Shown piece by piece: positions 54,898 to 64,000 of a stretch of 64,000 bases of DNA. Under the pieces are notes generated by a model. It saw nothing but the letters and a program-made list of their open reading frames with translations. It did no database searches and had not been told where the DNA came from. Location: positions 9,134,412 through 9,198,411 of the forward strand of contig OX328108.1 in the NCBI GenBank assembly GCA_946811185.2, written 5' to 3'. Within the stretch, counting starts at the first letter, position 1; each line of letters opens with the position of its first letter. The position numbers and the translations under genes were made by a program. The DNA comes from Hippopus hippopus (lineage: Eukaryota; Mollusca; Bivalvia; Cardiida; Cardiidae).

Positions 54898-55354
54898 CTA
54901 CGTATTTTGTAGGGTTACTGTAGTTGTGTACCTTGTTTATGAGAATGACTCATATGCGGGGCCTGAATGCCAGGCTAATACAGGGAAAACAGTTGTGAAA
55001 GCTACGATTTTGTGATTGCATAAATAAGATATGTGATGTTATTATATGCCAGAAAATTTTCCAACTCAAATACATGCGTCTCAATAGGATAACATAAAAT
55101 ATGCGACAGAGAAAAATCCGTATCTACTCCCTGTGAAATACAGTTCCAAATATGGTATGATGACGCAACTCGCGCACGGACTAAAGATGTATTGATTTTC
55201 GATTTGATTAGTCAACAAAATGTTACGCTGTAATATTAATCCGCCATTTATAAAAACAGAGTTATTGCCTACTTTATTTAACTTGAACCTGACCTTTATG
55301 CTGATAACATAAGGAGGTATATAAAAAGAACTCGGAATATTATTCGGGTAGTTA

Positions 55355-55389
55355 TATATAAACGGGAAGGTAAAGGTAGCAATTCAGTT
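55355..55389 (+). promoter_or_regulatory. TATA + Inr core promoter-like site
   Basis: TATATAAA at 55355-55362 lies 31 bp before the A (55386) of TCAGTT, a match to the TCAKTY initiator. An ATG follows at 55402 and opens 25 codons, crossing a possible donor (AAGG/GTAAAA) at 55461. A second TATATAAAAAG lies at about 55317. No downstream exon was recognised; it could belong to a retroelement LTR. Confidence 0.35.
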
Positions 55390-55999
55390 CGTGCATACCG
55401 TATGGAATATTTCCATGACCATTCGGGACAAAACCGAAGGCAGCACCGTGTGATGCCAAGGGTAAAAATAAAATTTTAATTAATAAATGATGTTGACCTG
55501 GGTCAGGTTAAATGAAGTATGTAATACTACTTTCCACACTATTGTCTGATTTTGTTTACCATTTTCGAATAAAATGTCAATAATTGAAAAATGTTGTCGT
55601 TAAAAGTTGAAGGTATACAATATAAGGAATGTCATGTTGCAGTAACTTTCCTGGTTCTTGTATTTACATCTCGCTGCGTGAGAAAATTCTGACATCGCGC
55701 TCGACCTTTCGTCTCTCTAGGGCTAGATAAAGTTAGTAACACAATTTCTGAATGGCTAAACAAATGGTTAAGCCAATCAGAAATCGCTTTACGTTCAACT
55801 ATACCACATCTGCGAAGTAACCTTTCGTCCATTTTCAGGTTCATGTAAAACAGGTGTAGTCTAGCTTGAAAAGTATTCATACACTGCAGGGGTTAAGAGT
55901 CTTTAAAAAATGCTTAAATATTATCTCTGTCAAAAGTTCCAGACGTTTAAGGTTTGGAGCGTCTGCTTCGCTTATCCGGAGCCCAAAGGGAAGTAAATG

Positions 56000-56160
56000 C
56001 AGTTTATTAAGGATACAAAATAAGTACACAGTTGTCTCTTCATCAGACGACAAAATTTTACACATCTCCAAATTGAAAGCATTTGCACACGAAAAAGCAA
56101 TTTGAGACTCAAAAATTGAAATTAGTTTCTGGTACAGTAGAAAATATTGTGGAAAAAAAA
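56000..56160 (-). repeat. foldback repeat family F1 copy
   Basis: GACGACAAAATTTTACACAT, CCAAATTGAAAGCATTTGCA and, near the end, TAGAAAATATTGTGGAAAAA. Confidence 0.5.
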
Positions 56161-58320
56161 AGGAGAAAATACAATTCTTTAAAGAAGCACAAAATATTGA
56201 ATGGCGATTTCATTTTTCGACACGGTTTAACTAAATTTTATATATAGACATAATTGAAAGACACGTTTAAAAAAGTCATGGTGATGTAATATCTTTATCC
56301 GACTCAAAGTAGACAATTATGGAATAAATATATATCTGTTGTAAATCTTAATACATGTACATGTATTTCATATGTCTAATTATTGATATCAACCTGTATA
56401 CATAAAAGTCATGACTGAAATTCATGAATTTAGTTGAAACAAGTCTCAGTCGAAATGTTGAAAGTATCGTAGAGTCGAGAGCTGCAGGAGACTATTTGAT
56501 AATTATATATGCAGTGAAGTACTATATCAAGCAGACATAGAGATAAACTGTGTTGATGAGTGTCAAAAAAAGATACAGGTTTGATACTACTGGCCCATGC
56601 AAGAGGACAGAATTCGAATGAAAAGACTTTATCATGAAGAAAGTTGCAGCACCTGTTTCAAGTGGCAGAACCTAAAAGGTGCATATACATGGTCCTTCTT
56701 TGCGACAAAGAGCATTTACGGGACCAAAAAAAGAGTTATATAAAAAAAAAAAGCCTTTTCAAAATGTGTTACAGGAACATAACCATTTGCCGGTATTAAA
56801 AGTCTATTTGTTCGCTATCTTGTCAACTTTTAGGGAAGAACTACCTACAAAACAAGTTAATAACTTTTAGAAAATATTTGGGCAAAAAAGAAAAAAAGAT
56901 GTATAACTTAAATCGTCATAAATTCACGAATTAATGTCATTGAATTACAGATTTCAAGTTTAGGCAGTTATCATCAACCAGTTACGTTTAATTTGGCGTT
57001 AAGAAATTTTCTTTTCAAGCAAGATGTAAAAGAAACTTTGCAAGTCAGTTAGATTAAGATATTTGGACAATCCAACCTTTTAGCGGGACATTTTGTTGCC
57101 ATTTACAACTGTTAAAAGAATTAACTAAAATAGCATTAATATAATTATATGTTTTGTTTCACTGTTGAACTGAGTTTGTAGATATTAGGCAATGTTTTCT
57201 TTCCTTTGTGGTCGAATTACGTTCAATGCACTTCAAGTCGCACTCATTTATATTATTTTCAAAGTTTCAATTGTAATATTTAAGTTTTGATTTTCTTTTT
57301 TTTTTTTTTTTTGTATCTATTATAACAGCACTTTAAAACGTTAAAAAAATTCTCGATTCCTCCCCATTAAATCCGCGCAAGCAGATTTAACGATGAAAAG
57401 AGCGAACTTCTTATGTGTTACTGAATTTCGGCAATGCACACGAGCTCGTATTAAGTATTAATATATAAATAAATAAATAGATAGATAAATACTGAAACCA
57501 AGTAGTATTTAGTTAAAAGGCATAGAATTAATAAATACGATATATAGGTAGGATATATAACCCCGTATATAGGTTATGAAAAGTTGTAACATTTTAACTT
57601 TTATTGATGTTGTCAAGGAAGTTCTCCACGGCGACTTAACAACAAATAAACACTTACATATGCAATAGCAAATTCAAAACATGTATGCGTTTGAAGGAAA
57701 TCGATTAACTTATAATAAAGAAATGAAGAAGTAAAGAAAATGATTAATCAACTGATCAATCAATCAATAAATGAAAACGGTCAATAAACAGATAATATGT
57801 ATTTAGTTAAAGAACAGAAAAACAAAAGTCTCAATTACGACAAGCGCAAAATTTCTAATTGAAATTATACAAAAACAGTTCGATAAATTTGATAGATAGA
57901 AATAATACAAAATTATGTTTGGTTTGCTGAAGAAGTATCTGTATTCCACTTTTGGTAGAAATGAAAGATAAAATAATAATAATTCAATGTAATAATTGTT
58001 ATTAAATCTGAATATTTCATACATCTAATTATTCAAATAATTTGCTTACATTAAAGCTAGGGCTAAAAGAACGACCGTTTTCGAAAAATACCAGTAAACA
58101 ATAAGATAATTTTGCAATAACAAAATTAAAATCAGTATGTGTATGACTGAATAAGTAAGTAAATAAATAAATACCGGTAAATAGATAAATGGATAAATAA
58201 ATAAATCGATAAATAATGAAAGCAAATATTATTTTGTTCAAAGACATAGAAATGATAAATATGTCATATAGGTAGAATCTATAAATATAATAGCAAATGT
58301 CTATATTTGGCAACATAGAA

Positions 58321-58402
58321 TCAAAGTTAAACACTTAAACATCTTTAATCAAAGTTAAACACTTAAACATCTTTAATCAAAGTTAAACACTTAAACATCT
58401 TT
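58321..58402 (+). repeat. 28-bp tandem repeat, three units
   Basis: Unit TCAAAGTTAAACACTTAAAC plus ATCTTTAA, starting at 58321, 58349 and 58377; the third lacks its last two bases. No differences between units. Confidence 0.95.
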
Positions 58403-58471
58403 CTTTCAGTCGTTACTCCTAAGACAAATTAGCAGCAAACAAACTTAAAAACAGTCCTTGTAAAACAAAGC

Positions 58472-58990
58472 CATGCTCTGTGAAAAGGGGGCTTAATGAA
58501 TCTGAAAAAAGAACCGACACATGTCAGCCCACGCAGGCTGACCTGGGCCGAAAGTTTTTATAATTGATCAATTTTCTACAGCTGAAAGGACTATTTGGCT
58601 TGCAACACGCGAAAAGGGGCATTCGGACATTTGCTTAAAATGTCGTCTCGGATCAGCCTGCGCAGTCCGCGCAGGCTAATCCGAGACGACACTTTACGAC
58701 TACATTATAGTTTGTGCTACAGTAGACTTCCGCAAAACAGAAAATTACATAAAAACGGAAAGTGCCGTCTCGGATTAGCCTGCGCGGACTGCGCAGGCTG
58801 ATCCGAGACGACACTTTACGCAAATGTCCGAATGTCCCTTTTCGCATGTTGCCGGCCATTTGATTTCCAGATCCAATCGATTCTTAGATAAAATGGATTT
58901 TAAGGATCAGTAATTATGTTATAACTTGTTTGATAAAGACACACCACGGAGATGCATTATGTCCCCCTTTGCCAGCGCATGACTCATATT
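58472..58990 (+). repeat. dispersed repeat family F2 copy, split
   Basis: Starts GCTCTGTGAAAAGGGGGCTT and ends GAGATGCATTATGTCCCCCT...GCGCATGACTC; interrupted by the MITE at 58596-58858. Confidence 0.65.
58596..58858. mobile_element. foldback MITE nested in F2 repeat
   Basis: Arms of about 100 bp with GGCATTCGGACATTTGC, TGTCGTCTCGGATCAGCCTG, CGCAGTCCGCGCAGGCT and complements. ATTT precedes and follows the element (58593-58596 / 58858-58861), a possible target duplication. Related to 17685-17942. Confidence 0.8.
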
Positions 58991-59139
58991 CATAAAACAT
59001 TATGGTAAAAACAGAAATTAACTGTCTCTATAAAATTCTCCTTTGGCTAAACTTTCAGCCGTAGTTTGCACATGGTAATTTGCAAATATAACTTTTTCAA
59101 AAACTACTTCCCTCATTTTCAGGGTCCGTAATCACCAAC

Positions 59140-59265
59140 CAATCTTAAAAAGCTCCAAGATTTTCTGAATTTGAAAGTAACTGTTACAACGTCTGATCGG
59201 CTAAACCAAAACTTTAGCCAGTCAGACTTTGTGTTACTTTCAAATTCACAAAATTCTTGAGAATT
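59140..59265. repeat. inverted repeat, about 50-bp arms
   Basis: CCAAGATTTTCTGAATTTGA...TCTGATCGGCTAAA and TTTAGCCAGTCAGA...TCAAATTCACAAAATTCTTG. Confidence 0.7.
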
Positions 59266-59334
59266 AGACAAAGAACGTTTCTAAAGACTTCTTTGGGTAA
59301 ATACGGACTTAGGAGAGCTAAATAAACTTTAACC

Positions 59335-59540
59335 CTTAAACTGCTAAATGAGTGAAATGAAACTTTCAAGCCGATAGTAAAACCTATAATTTTTCTATTT
59401 CAAAGCTATTCCCAGGAGAAAAAATATCTCCTTGTAGAACAGTGTAGATCCAAGATCAGACTGCACGCTCTGTGCGATCTGATCTTTTTCTACACCGTCC
59501 GCACAAGGACTTTGAGTTGCTCTTAGTAGCTTAAGGGTTA
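59335..59540 (-). repeat. hairpin repeat family F3 copy
   Basis: CCAAGATCAGACTGCACGCT / GTGCGATCTGATCTT, with GTAGAACAGTGTAGATCC and TTCTACACCGTCCGC flanks. Confidence 0.65.
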
Positions 59541-59544
59541 CAGG

Positions 59545-60344
59545 AAATGTCCTTGAACTGAAAGGCAGGATAAATCAGTCACATTTCGTCAAATGAAACC
59601 TTCACTACAAGATACATTTTTACCAAACATTAACATATATTTTGGTTTGTCCAAATATGAAAAGATTTGCAAATGATGATTTGAAAGTGCCCAAATGATG
59701 AAACTTTTCTCTTAATTAGTGGGAAAATGTGGGAAAAAGAGAAAATACAAGTAACCAGTATGTTCTACTCTCTACACAATGTTTTCAGAAGCATTCCTCG
59801 TCGGGGTCGTTACAGCCGGGGTTGCTGGTATATCTACTAAATCTGCAATGTTCATTGCTATGACGATGTCATGAATTACGCATTTTTTACGTCATGAACG
59901 AGCAGTTTTACCGCACTATGAATTACTAATTATTTAATGAAATGGGCGTTCAAAACTGCAATATTGGATTTACAAAAAAAAAGCAGTTAGTATTATTTAT
60001 GTGCGTACTTTTGTCTTAGATATTGAATTATAAGAAATGAAGTTGATCTTGTTTTTTTTTTTTTCGTTTTCATAGAGGTATGAAAACAACAAAATACCGC
60101 TAAGAAAACAAACAGAATCTCTTTATTCCTTCAATAACATTTTGACAAGACAATGAGCAAATTAATATATTACGTCTGTCCAAGGTCATATAATCACATG
60201 ATACCCGCAGCAGTAAGTGGTGTCAGTCTTGCGGGCCGGATGTGACGTTCAATACAGGTTTTCGCTGAGCCCCAAGGCTGTCCCAGTTTACCCATGATAA
60301 CCGTGCTGTCAAATCTGAAATAAAGTACGAGATAGATCTAAGTC
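59545..60344. other. no gene recognised
   Basis: Contains a possible F1 fragment (59725-59820) and a TTACGTCATGAACGAGC segment (59888) resembling those at 50745 and 53600. Nothing coding supported. Confidence 0.4.
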
Positions 60345-60510
60345 TTTAACAAACGATCCCGTGTTTTGAAGTAAAAAGTATGAGACGTTTGACAAATTCA
60401 CTGGGAAAGGAATAACTGTCAAAAACCACCATTTTCCCTCATAACTTTCTTTCCTCTCAAGGGCTACTTCTATATGTAAAAGTCTAAAATTTTGTCTTCT
60501 ATCAAAAGGT
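60345..60510 (+). repeat. foldback repeat family F1 copy
   Basis: TTAACAAACGATCCCGTGTT, CACTGGGAAAGGAATAACTG, AGTCTAAAATTTTGTCTTCT. Confidence 0.55.
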
Positions 60511-60599
60511 CAAGTATTTTGTGCACTGAAAAAGTTCTATCGTAGATGAATTAAATAATTACATTATATAGAGGATCTTTATTTATTCATTTATTCATT

Positions 60600-60720
60600 T
60601 AAATGTATTTCATCGAGTAAAGATCATCGGTAATATTTTCACGAGTGGCACAGCCACGAGTGAAAATATTACTAATGATGTTCACGAGATGAAATAAATT
60701 TCGATCTTTCACCGAAAAAA
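60600..60720. repeat. GTAATATTTTCACGAGTGG hairpin
   Basis: GTAATATTTTCACGAGTGGC (about 60630-60649) and GCCACGAGTGAAAATATTAC (60652-60671) are inverted. Outer arms ATTTCATCGAG...GATC and CGAGATGAAATAAATTTCGATC also pair. Confidence 0.7.
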
Positions 60721-61344
60721 CTAATGTTCTATTCATGTTTCTAACTTTTTTTGTTGGGACTTTCATCAAAATCCAGTACATTTATTTTCGGTAATTCCCT
60801 GTGGCGTACCCTCCCATAAGAACGCATTACAATAAGAATGTATTTACCAGTTCACAAAGAAAACAGTTCGTTGGTAAAGACCTGAATTATGACGGAATTG
60901 TGTTTTGATCCATTTGAGAGAAAATTTGAGCAGTGAATTATTAAAAAAAATAAATAAAATTCCATTTTCACATTGATATTTTTTTCTAATGTTCAATCTT
61001 CCGAATGCCAAATACATGTATATCCTTCCACGTTAGTGTCATTTATTTATATTCGAAGTGATACATCAAACTAACAAAAATCAAAAACCTGAATTCAACA
61101 GGACTAATAAACATATTGAAAAGGTGGAATTAGTTTTAGATTATTGGATTTAATCACAGTCTAGAATAGATCTCGATGTGTTTTAAATGGCGAAGTTGTA
61201 AACATGATGCAAGAATCTATGTAGTTCCGTACCGGTTGCTTTGAAATCGGTTAATTTCACTGGACGTAAACATGAATTATCAAACCATATAATTTACCAT
61301 TATTTTCCGATAGATTACCGAAAAGCTTGCAATGAAATTATGTA

Positions 61345-61540
61345 ATGCCCTGTGAAAATGGGATTTTATCGACTTTTATACTGCATTATACCAAGAAAGT
61401 TGTTGCATAGGATAGAACCATTTTACCTAACAACCGGCTGAACCACAAAGAAAAATGAAGTAGAATGGCCCTTTAACATGCAGAAAAGTAACAAATGGCT
61501 AAAAGTTTTGATCCAGGTCAGCCTGCATTTACAACATGGT
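61345..61540 (+). repeat. dispersed repeat family F2 copy
   Basis: CCCTGTGAAAATGGGATTTT, TACCTAACAACCGGCTGAAC, TGATCCAGGTCAGCCTGC. Confidence 0.55.
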
Positions 61541-61750
61541 ATAAAGATGGAATACAAAAGCCGATTTAGTATATGATATAAAGGTGGAATACAAAAACTG
61601 ATTTACTATATGACATATTGATGGACTACAAAAACTGGTTTACTAGATGATATCAAGATGGAAAACTCAAGAATATATTATATGATATGAAGATGAAATT
61701 ACACAAGTCGGTTTACAATTTGATATAAAGATGGAATACAAAATTTCCAA
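61540..61750 (+). repeat. about 44-bp degenerate tandem repeat
   Basis: Units of TATGATATAAAGATGGAATA then CAAAAACTGATTTACTA; about five copies with decay. Confidence 0.65.
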
Positions 61751-61783
61751 ATGAATTTGTAGTATTTTTTTTTTTTTTACTTT

Positions 61784-61808
61784 ATTCTTTCTTTCTTTCT
61801 TTCTTTCT

Positions 61809-61855
<47 letters not shown>

Positions 61856-61866
61856 TCTATTTATTT
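61784..61866. repeat. (TTTC)n(TTTA)n microsatellite
   Basis: TTTC units followed by a long TTTA run. Confidence 0.95.
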
Positions 61867-61869
61867 ATT

Positions 61870-62690
61870 ATCTTTTATCTATTTAAGATATACATGAATA
61901 CTTGAAAAAAAAAAGTTTTTACTTTGACGAAATTGCAAATACAAAAGAAAAATACTCACACGGATATGGATACCACATGCATTTTAAATTAAGCAAGAAT
62001 ACGGAAATATTTCATTTGAATTAATAAAGGGTTGGAAATTTCTTTTTGTTTTCATTTTTGTTAGAAAGTATATTTGAAATAAAATATTAATGTCTAATGT
62101 TAGTGGTTATCATGTAAAATTCAAACTCAAATTAAAATGATTTCTTTATTATCATCAGATTTGGTTATTTCAACAAAATCGACATCCTATTTGAAAAAAA
62201 AAAATGAAAAAAAAAAAAAAAAAGAAACGCACAACTTTACCAACATTATATTTTTCAAACGAGTTTCACCATATAAACACAATGAATTTTTACTCAAAAA
62301 TTTTTAGAAAATCAAGTATTTTAAACCACTTTGCATAACTAACGCAAATACTTTCTTGTTTGCTTGCGATCATTGAGCACCATAATAAATTAATTGGTAT
62401 AGACCTATTAGTAAAGTTTCAGGATACATGCTAAAACTAAACTTTTACGTAAATTCAAGTTGGATTGCGTTGAAGTCAGCAATACAACATTTTCATGCAC
62501 TGCATTAAAAAGTACAATCATGCATTTGTCTTTAGTTAGTTTTATTTATTGTTGCACCCAGGAAGAATAGAAAGTATTATAAAGAGTATTAATTTCCAGA
62601 AATTCATTGTCTCACGCACCTGAGGTTTAAGTTCTCGAATGATACGGTTTTGTGAAGCGATAGCCTTTGTATTTAATTTGATACATATGT
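61870..62690. other. no gene recognised
   Basis: Very AT-rich, with an A-run near 62195-62223; no coding or repeat family recognised. Confidence 0.5.
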
Positions 62691-62694
62691 GGCG

Positions 62695-62890
62695 TCCCAG
62701 CAAGAGGGGGTTTAATGCATCACCGTGATTCATTTAGCCGAGCAAGTGATCACAAAATCATGGATCCGTAAAAGCTACTAGTATTTTGTCGAAGAATCGA
62801 CGGTTTAATGAGGTAGATAGTCCTTTTACACGCAGAAAATTGACCCATGACAAAAATTTTCGACCCAGGTTAGCTTGCTTTTTAAAGATG
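62695..62890 (+). repeat. dispersed repeat family F2 copy
   Basis: AGCAAGAGGGGGTTTAATGC, CATGGATCCGTAAAAGCTAC, AGATGCATTAAAGCCTCATG. Confidence 0.6.
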
Positions 62891-63050
62891 CATTAAAGCC
62901 TCATGACTCATATGTATTTGAATACATCAAAAATATATATATTTTGAATTAATGTCACAAGGAGAAAAGTCCGTTTATGTAAGCGAATGTGTAACCTAAG
63001 CGCCCTGAGGTAAAAGAGAAGCGACATTTGCATGGGTATCGAATATTTTA

Positions 63051-63068
63051 TAATAATAATAATAATAA
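63051..63068. repeat. (AAT)n microsatellite
   Basis: Six ATA/AAT units. Confidence 0.85.
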
Positions 63069-63189
63069 TAAGAGTTTATGAATAGATGAATATGACTTCC
63101 AGAAATTTTGAAAAAAAAAAACAAACAAATAAATGAGTAAGTGAATTAGTGAATACATGCTAGTGTACATTCCGCATTTAAAGTACCGA

Positions 63190-63385
63190 GTTTAACCCTT
63201 TATTAAACAATACCGAGGTTTAACAACCCTAAAGAAGGTATTTGGTAACATCTTGGGAAAAGAAGGAAATGCTGGCAACCTTTCAAAACTTATTTTCAAC
63301 ATTTCTGTCAAATTAATTTCCCATCTGCTAATGCTTTCAATTTGGACAAGTCTAGAATTTTGTCGTTTGAAAAAGAGATATAAAA
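63190..63385 (+). repeat. foldback repeat family F1 copy
   Basis: TTTAACCCTTTATTAAACAA, CATCTTGGGAAAAGAAGGAA, AATGCTTTCAATTTGGACAA, AATTTTGTCGTTTG. Confidence 0.65.
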
Positions 63386-63404
63386 TACGCATTCAAAGAC
63401 GATG

Positions 63405-63515
63405 TTAACCCTCAGGCTGCCAAGCTCGACTAACCGATCTTTTGCTGACAGTGTAGATTAAGATCAGGCTGCATAGAACGCACAGTCTGATCTTGGATGT
63501 ACACTGTCGGATTTT
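63405..63515 (+). repeat. hairpin repeat family F3 copy
   Basis: TTAACCCTCAGGCTGCCAAG, ACAGTGTAGATTAAGATCAG, GCACAGTCTGATCTTGGATG, TACACTGTCGG; followed by a T-run. Confidence 0.65.
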
Positions 63516-63564
63516 TTTTTTTTTTTTTTTTTTTTTAATTAAAAAATCACCCTTAAAAGAGCAA

Positions 63565-63660
63565 GGATTTTATGGATCCATAATTATGCGATAACTTGCT
63601 TGTTATCCTGCATTATGGAGATGCATTAAGCCCCATTTAGTCAGATCATGGCCCATATAA
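63565..63660 (+). repeat. dispersed repeat family F2 fragment
   Basis: TTTTATGGATCCATAATTAT, GAGATGCATTAAGCCCCATT. Confidence 0.5.
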
Positions 63661-63739
63661 ACTCGACCTTCTTCGAAGGCAAAATATACAATCCACTAAA
63701 ACGCAGAAAAATCTATACATGATAGGTTTGATTTAATAA

Positions 63740-63845
63740 GCTGACGGTAAAGATCAAAGATCACACTGCTCGTTCCGTGCAGTCTGATCTTGATCTCTGT
63801 CGTCTGCAACCGCCTTTCTTTTCGCCTATGGCACTGAAATGGTTA
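63740..63845 (+). repeat. hairpin repeat family F3 copy
   Basis: AGATCACACTGCTCGTTCCG / GTGCAGTCTGATCTTGATCT. Confidence 0.5.
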
Positions 63846-64000
63846 AGAAAAGTGAATAAGTGGGGCCCTTAGACAGTTAACTTTTACATTCTTAACCATA
63901 GTTTGAAGAATTAACACTTCACCGGGCGAAAGACTTTATTAGTTGTACGGTCAGGTGGCAGGGGACATGTAAACTTGTTCACGGCTGTGGTGAATCATGT

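Larger units (their letters stand above)
54900..58320. other. no gene recognised
   Basis: Mostly AT-rich. Holds the TATA+Inr site at 55355-55389, small inverted repeats (55750-55795), an F1 copy (56000-56160, minus), a T-run near 57300 and AAATA/GATA simple repeats at 57464-57495 and 58155-58215. Open frames have no family features. Confidence 0.45.

Overview
This is an animal nuclear genome window, most likely from a heterodont bivalve mollusc (a guess from the repeat repertoire). It is AT-rich, its genes are split by GT-AG introns, it has no operons or ribosome binding sites, and it is packed with tRNA-derived SINEs, foldback MITEs and G/C-rich hairpin repeats of the kind common in bivalves. 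No bacterial, organellar or viral gene block was seen.

Two host genes are supported, both on the + strand, and they are paralogues. Gene 1 (14030-16992) and gene 2 (41842-49244) each have three coding exons joined in the same phase (phase 1 at both junctions). Both encode a small four-helix membrane protein with a conserved first extracellular loop (W-x5-C-x8-CC, a CCNASNPDSY block with an N-glycosylation sequon, then DCGGSL) and a YPGQ...SFR.C.AAG block before the fourth helix. Topology and the W/C/C pattern recall the claudin/PMP22 clan, but the family is not assigned with certainty.

Most other coding capacity belongs to mobile elements or their relics: a broken mariner (1-757), a hAT-like relic (about 4190-5060), a Crypton-like domain relic (about 19900-20750), non-LTR reverse transcriptase remnants (20930-21342 and 39618-39941), a Myb/SANT-like relic (23530-24676, minus) and an intact Tc1-type transposon with perfect 42-bp terminal inverted repeats inside intron 2 of gene 2 (47348-48887).

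The most unusual object is a 4.9-kb element at 29498-34364. Two almost identical direct repeats of about 658 bp enclose a Mutator-like transposase reading frame (+) and, tail-to-tail with it, an apparently intact His-Cys box endonuclease (-). It sits inside a repeat whose uninterrupted relatives occur elsewhere in the window, so its outer borders can be read. The transposase frame carries one in-frame stop just before the probable catalytic glutamate.

Layout: 1-7.5 kb, relics and a SINE; 7.6-9.4 kb, degenerate minisatellite; 9.7-10.25 kb, a miniature LTR retrotransposon (TRIM) with a tRNA-Pro primer-binding site and Pol III-like boxes in its LTRs; 11-13.9 kb, SINE and unassigned DNA; 14-17 kb, gene 1; 17.3-21.3 kb, MITEs, SINE, relics; 21.6-37.4 kb, nested foldback repeats with about 2-kb inverted arms, a 157-bp minisatellite, the direct-repeat element, two solo LTRs and a TAA-flanked MITE; 38-41.8 kb, MITEs and a LINE fragment; 41.8-49.3 kb, gene 2 with SINEs, hairpins and the Tc1 element in its introns; 49.3-64 kb, no supported gene, but a recent 1.02-kb tandem duplication, hairpin repeats, a nested MITE, microsatellites and one isolated TATA+Inr promoter-like site.
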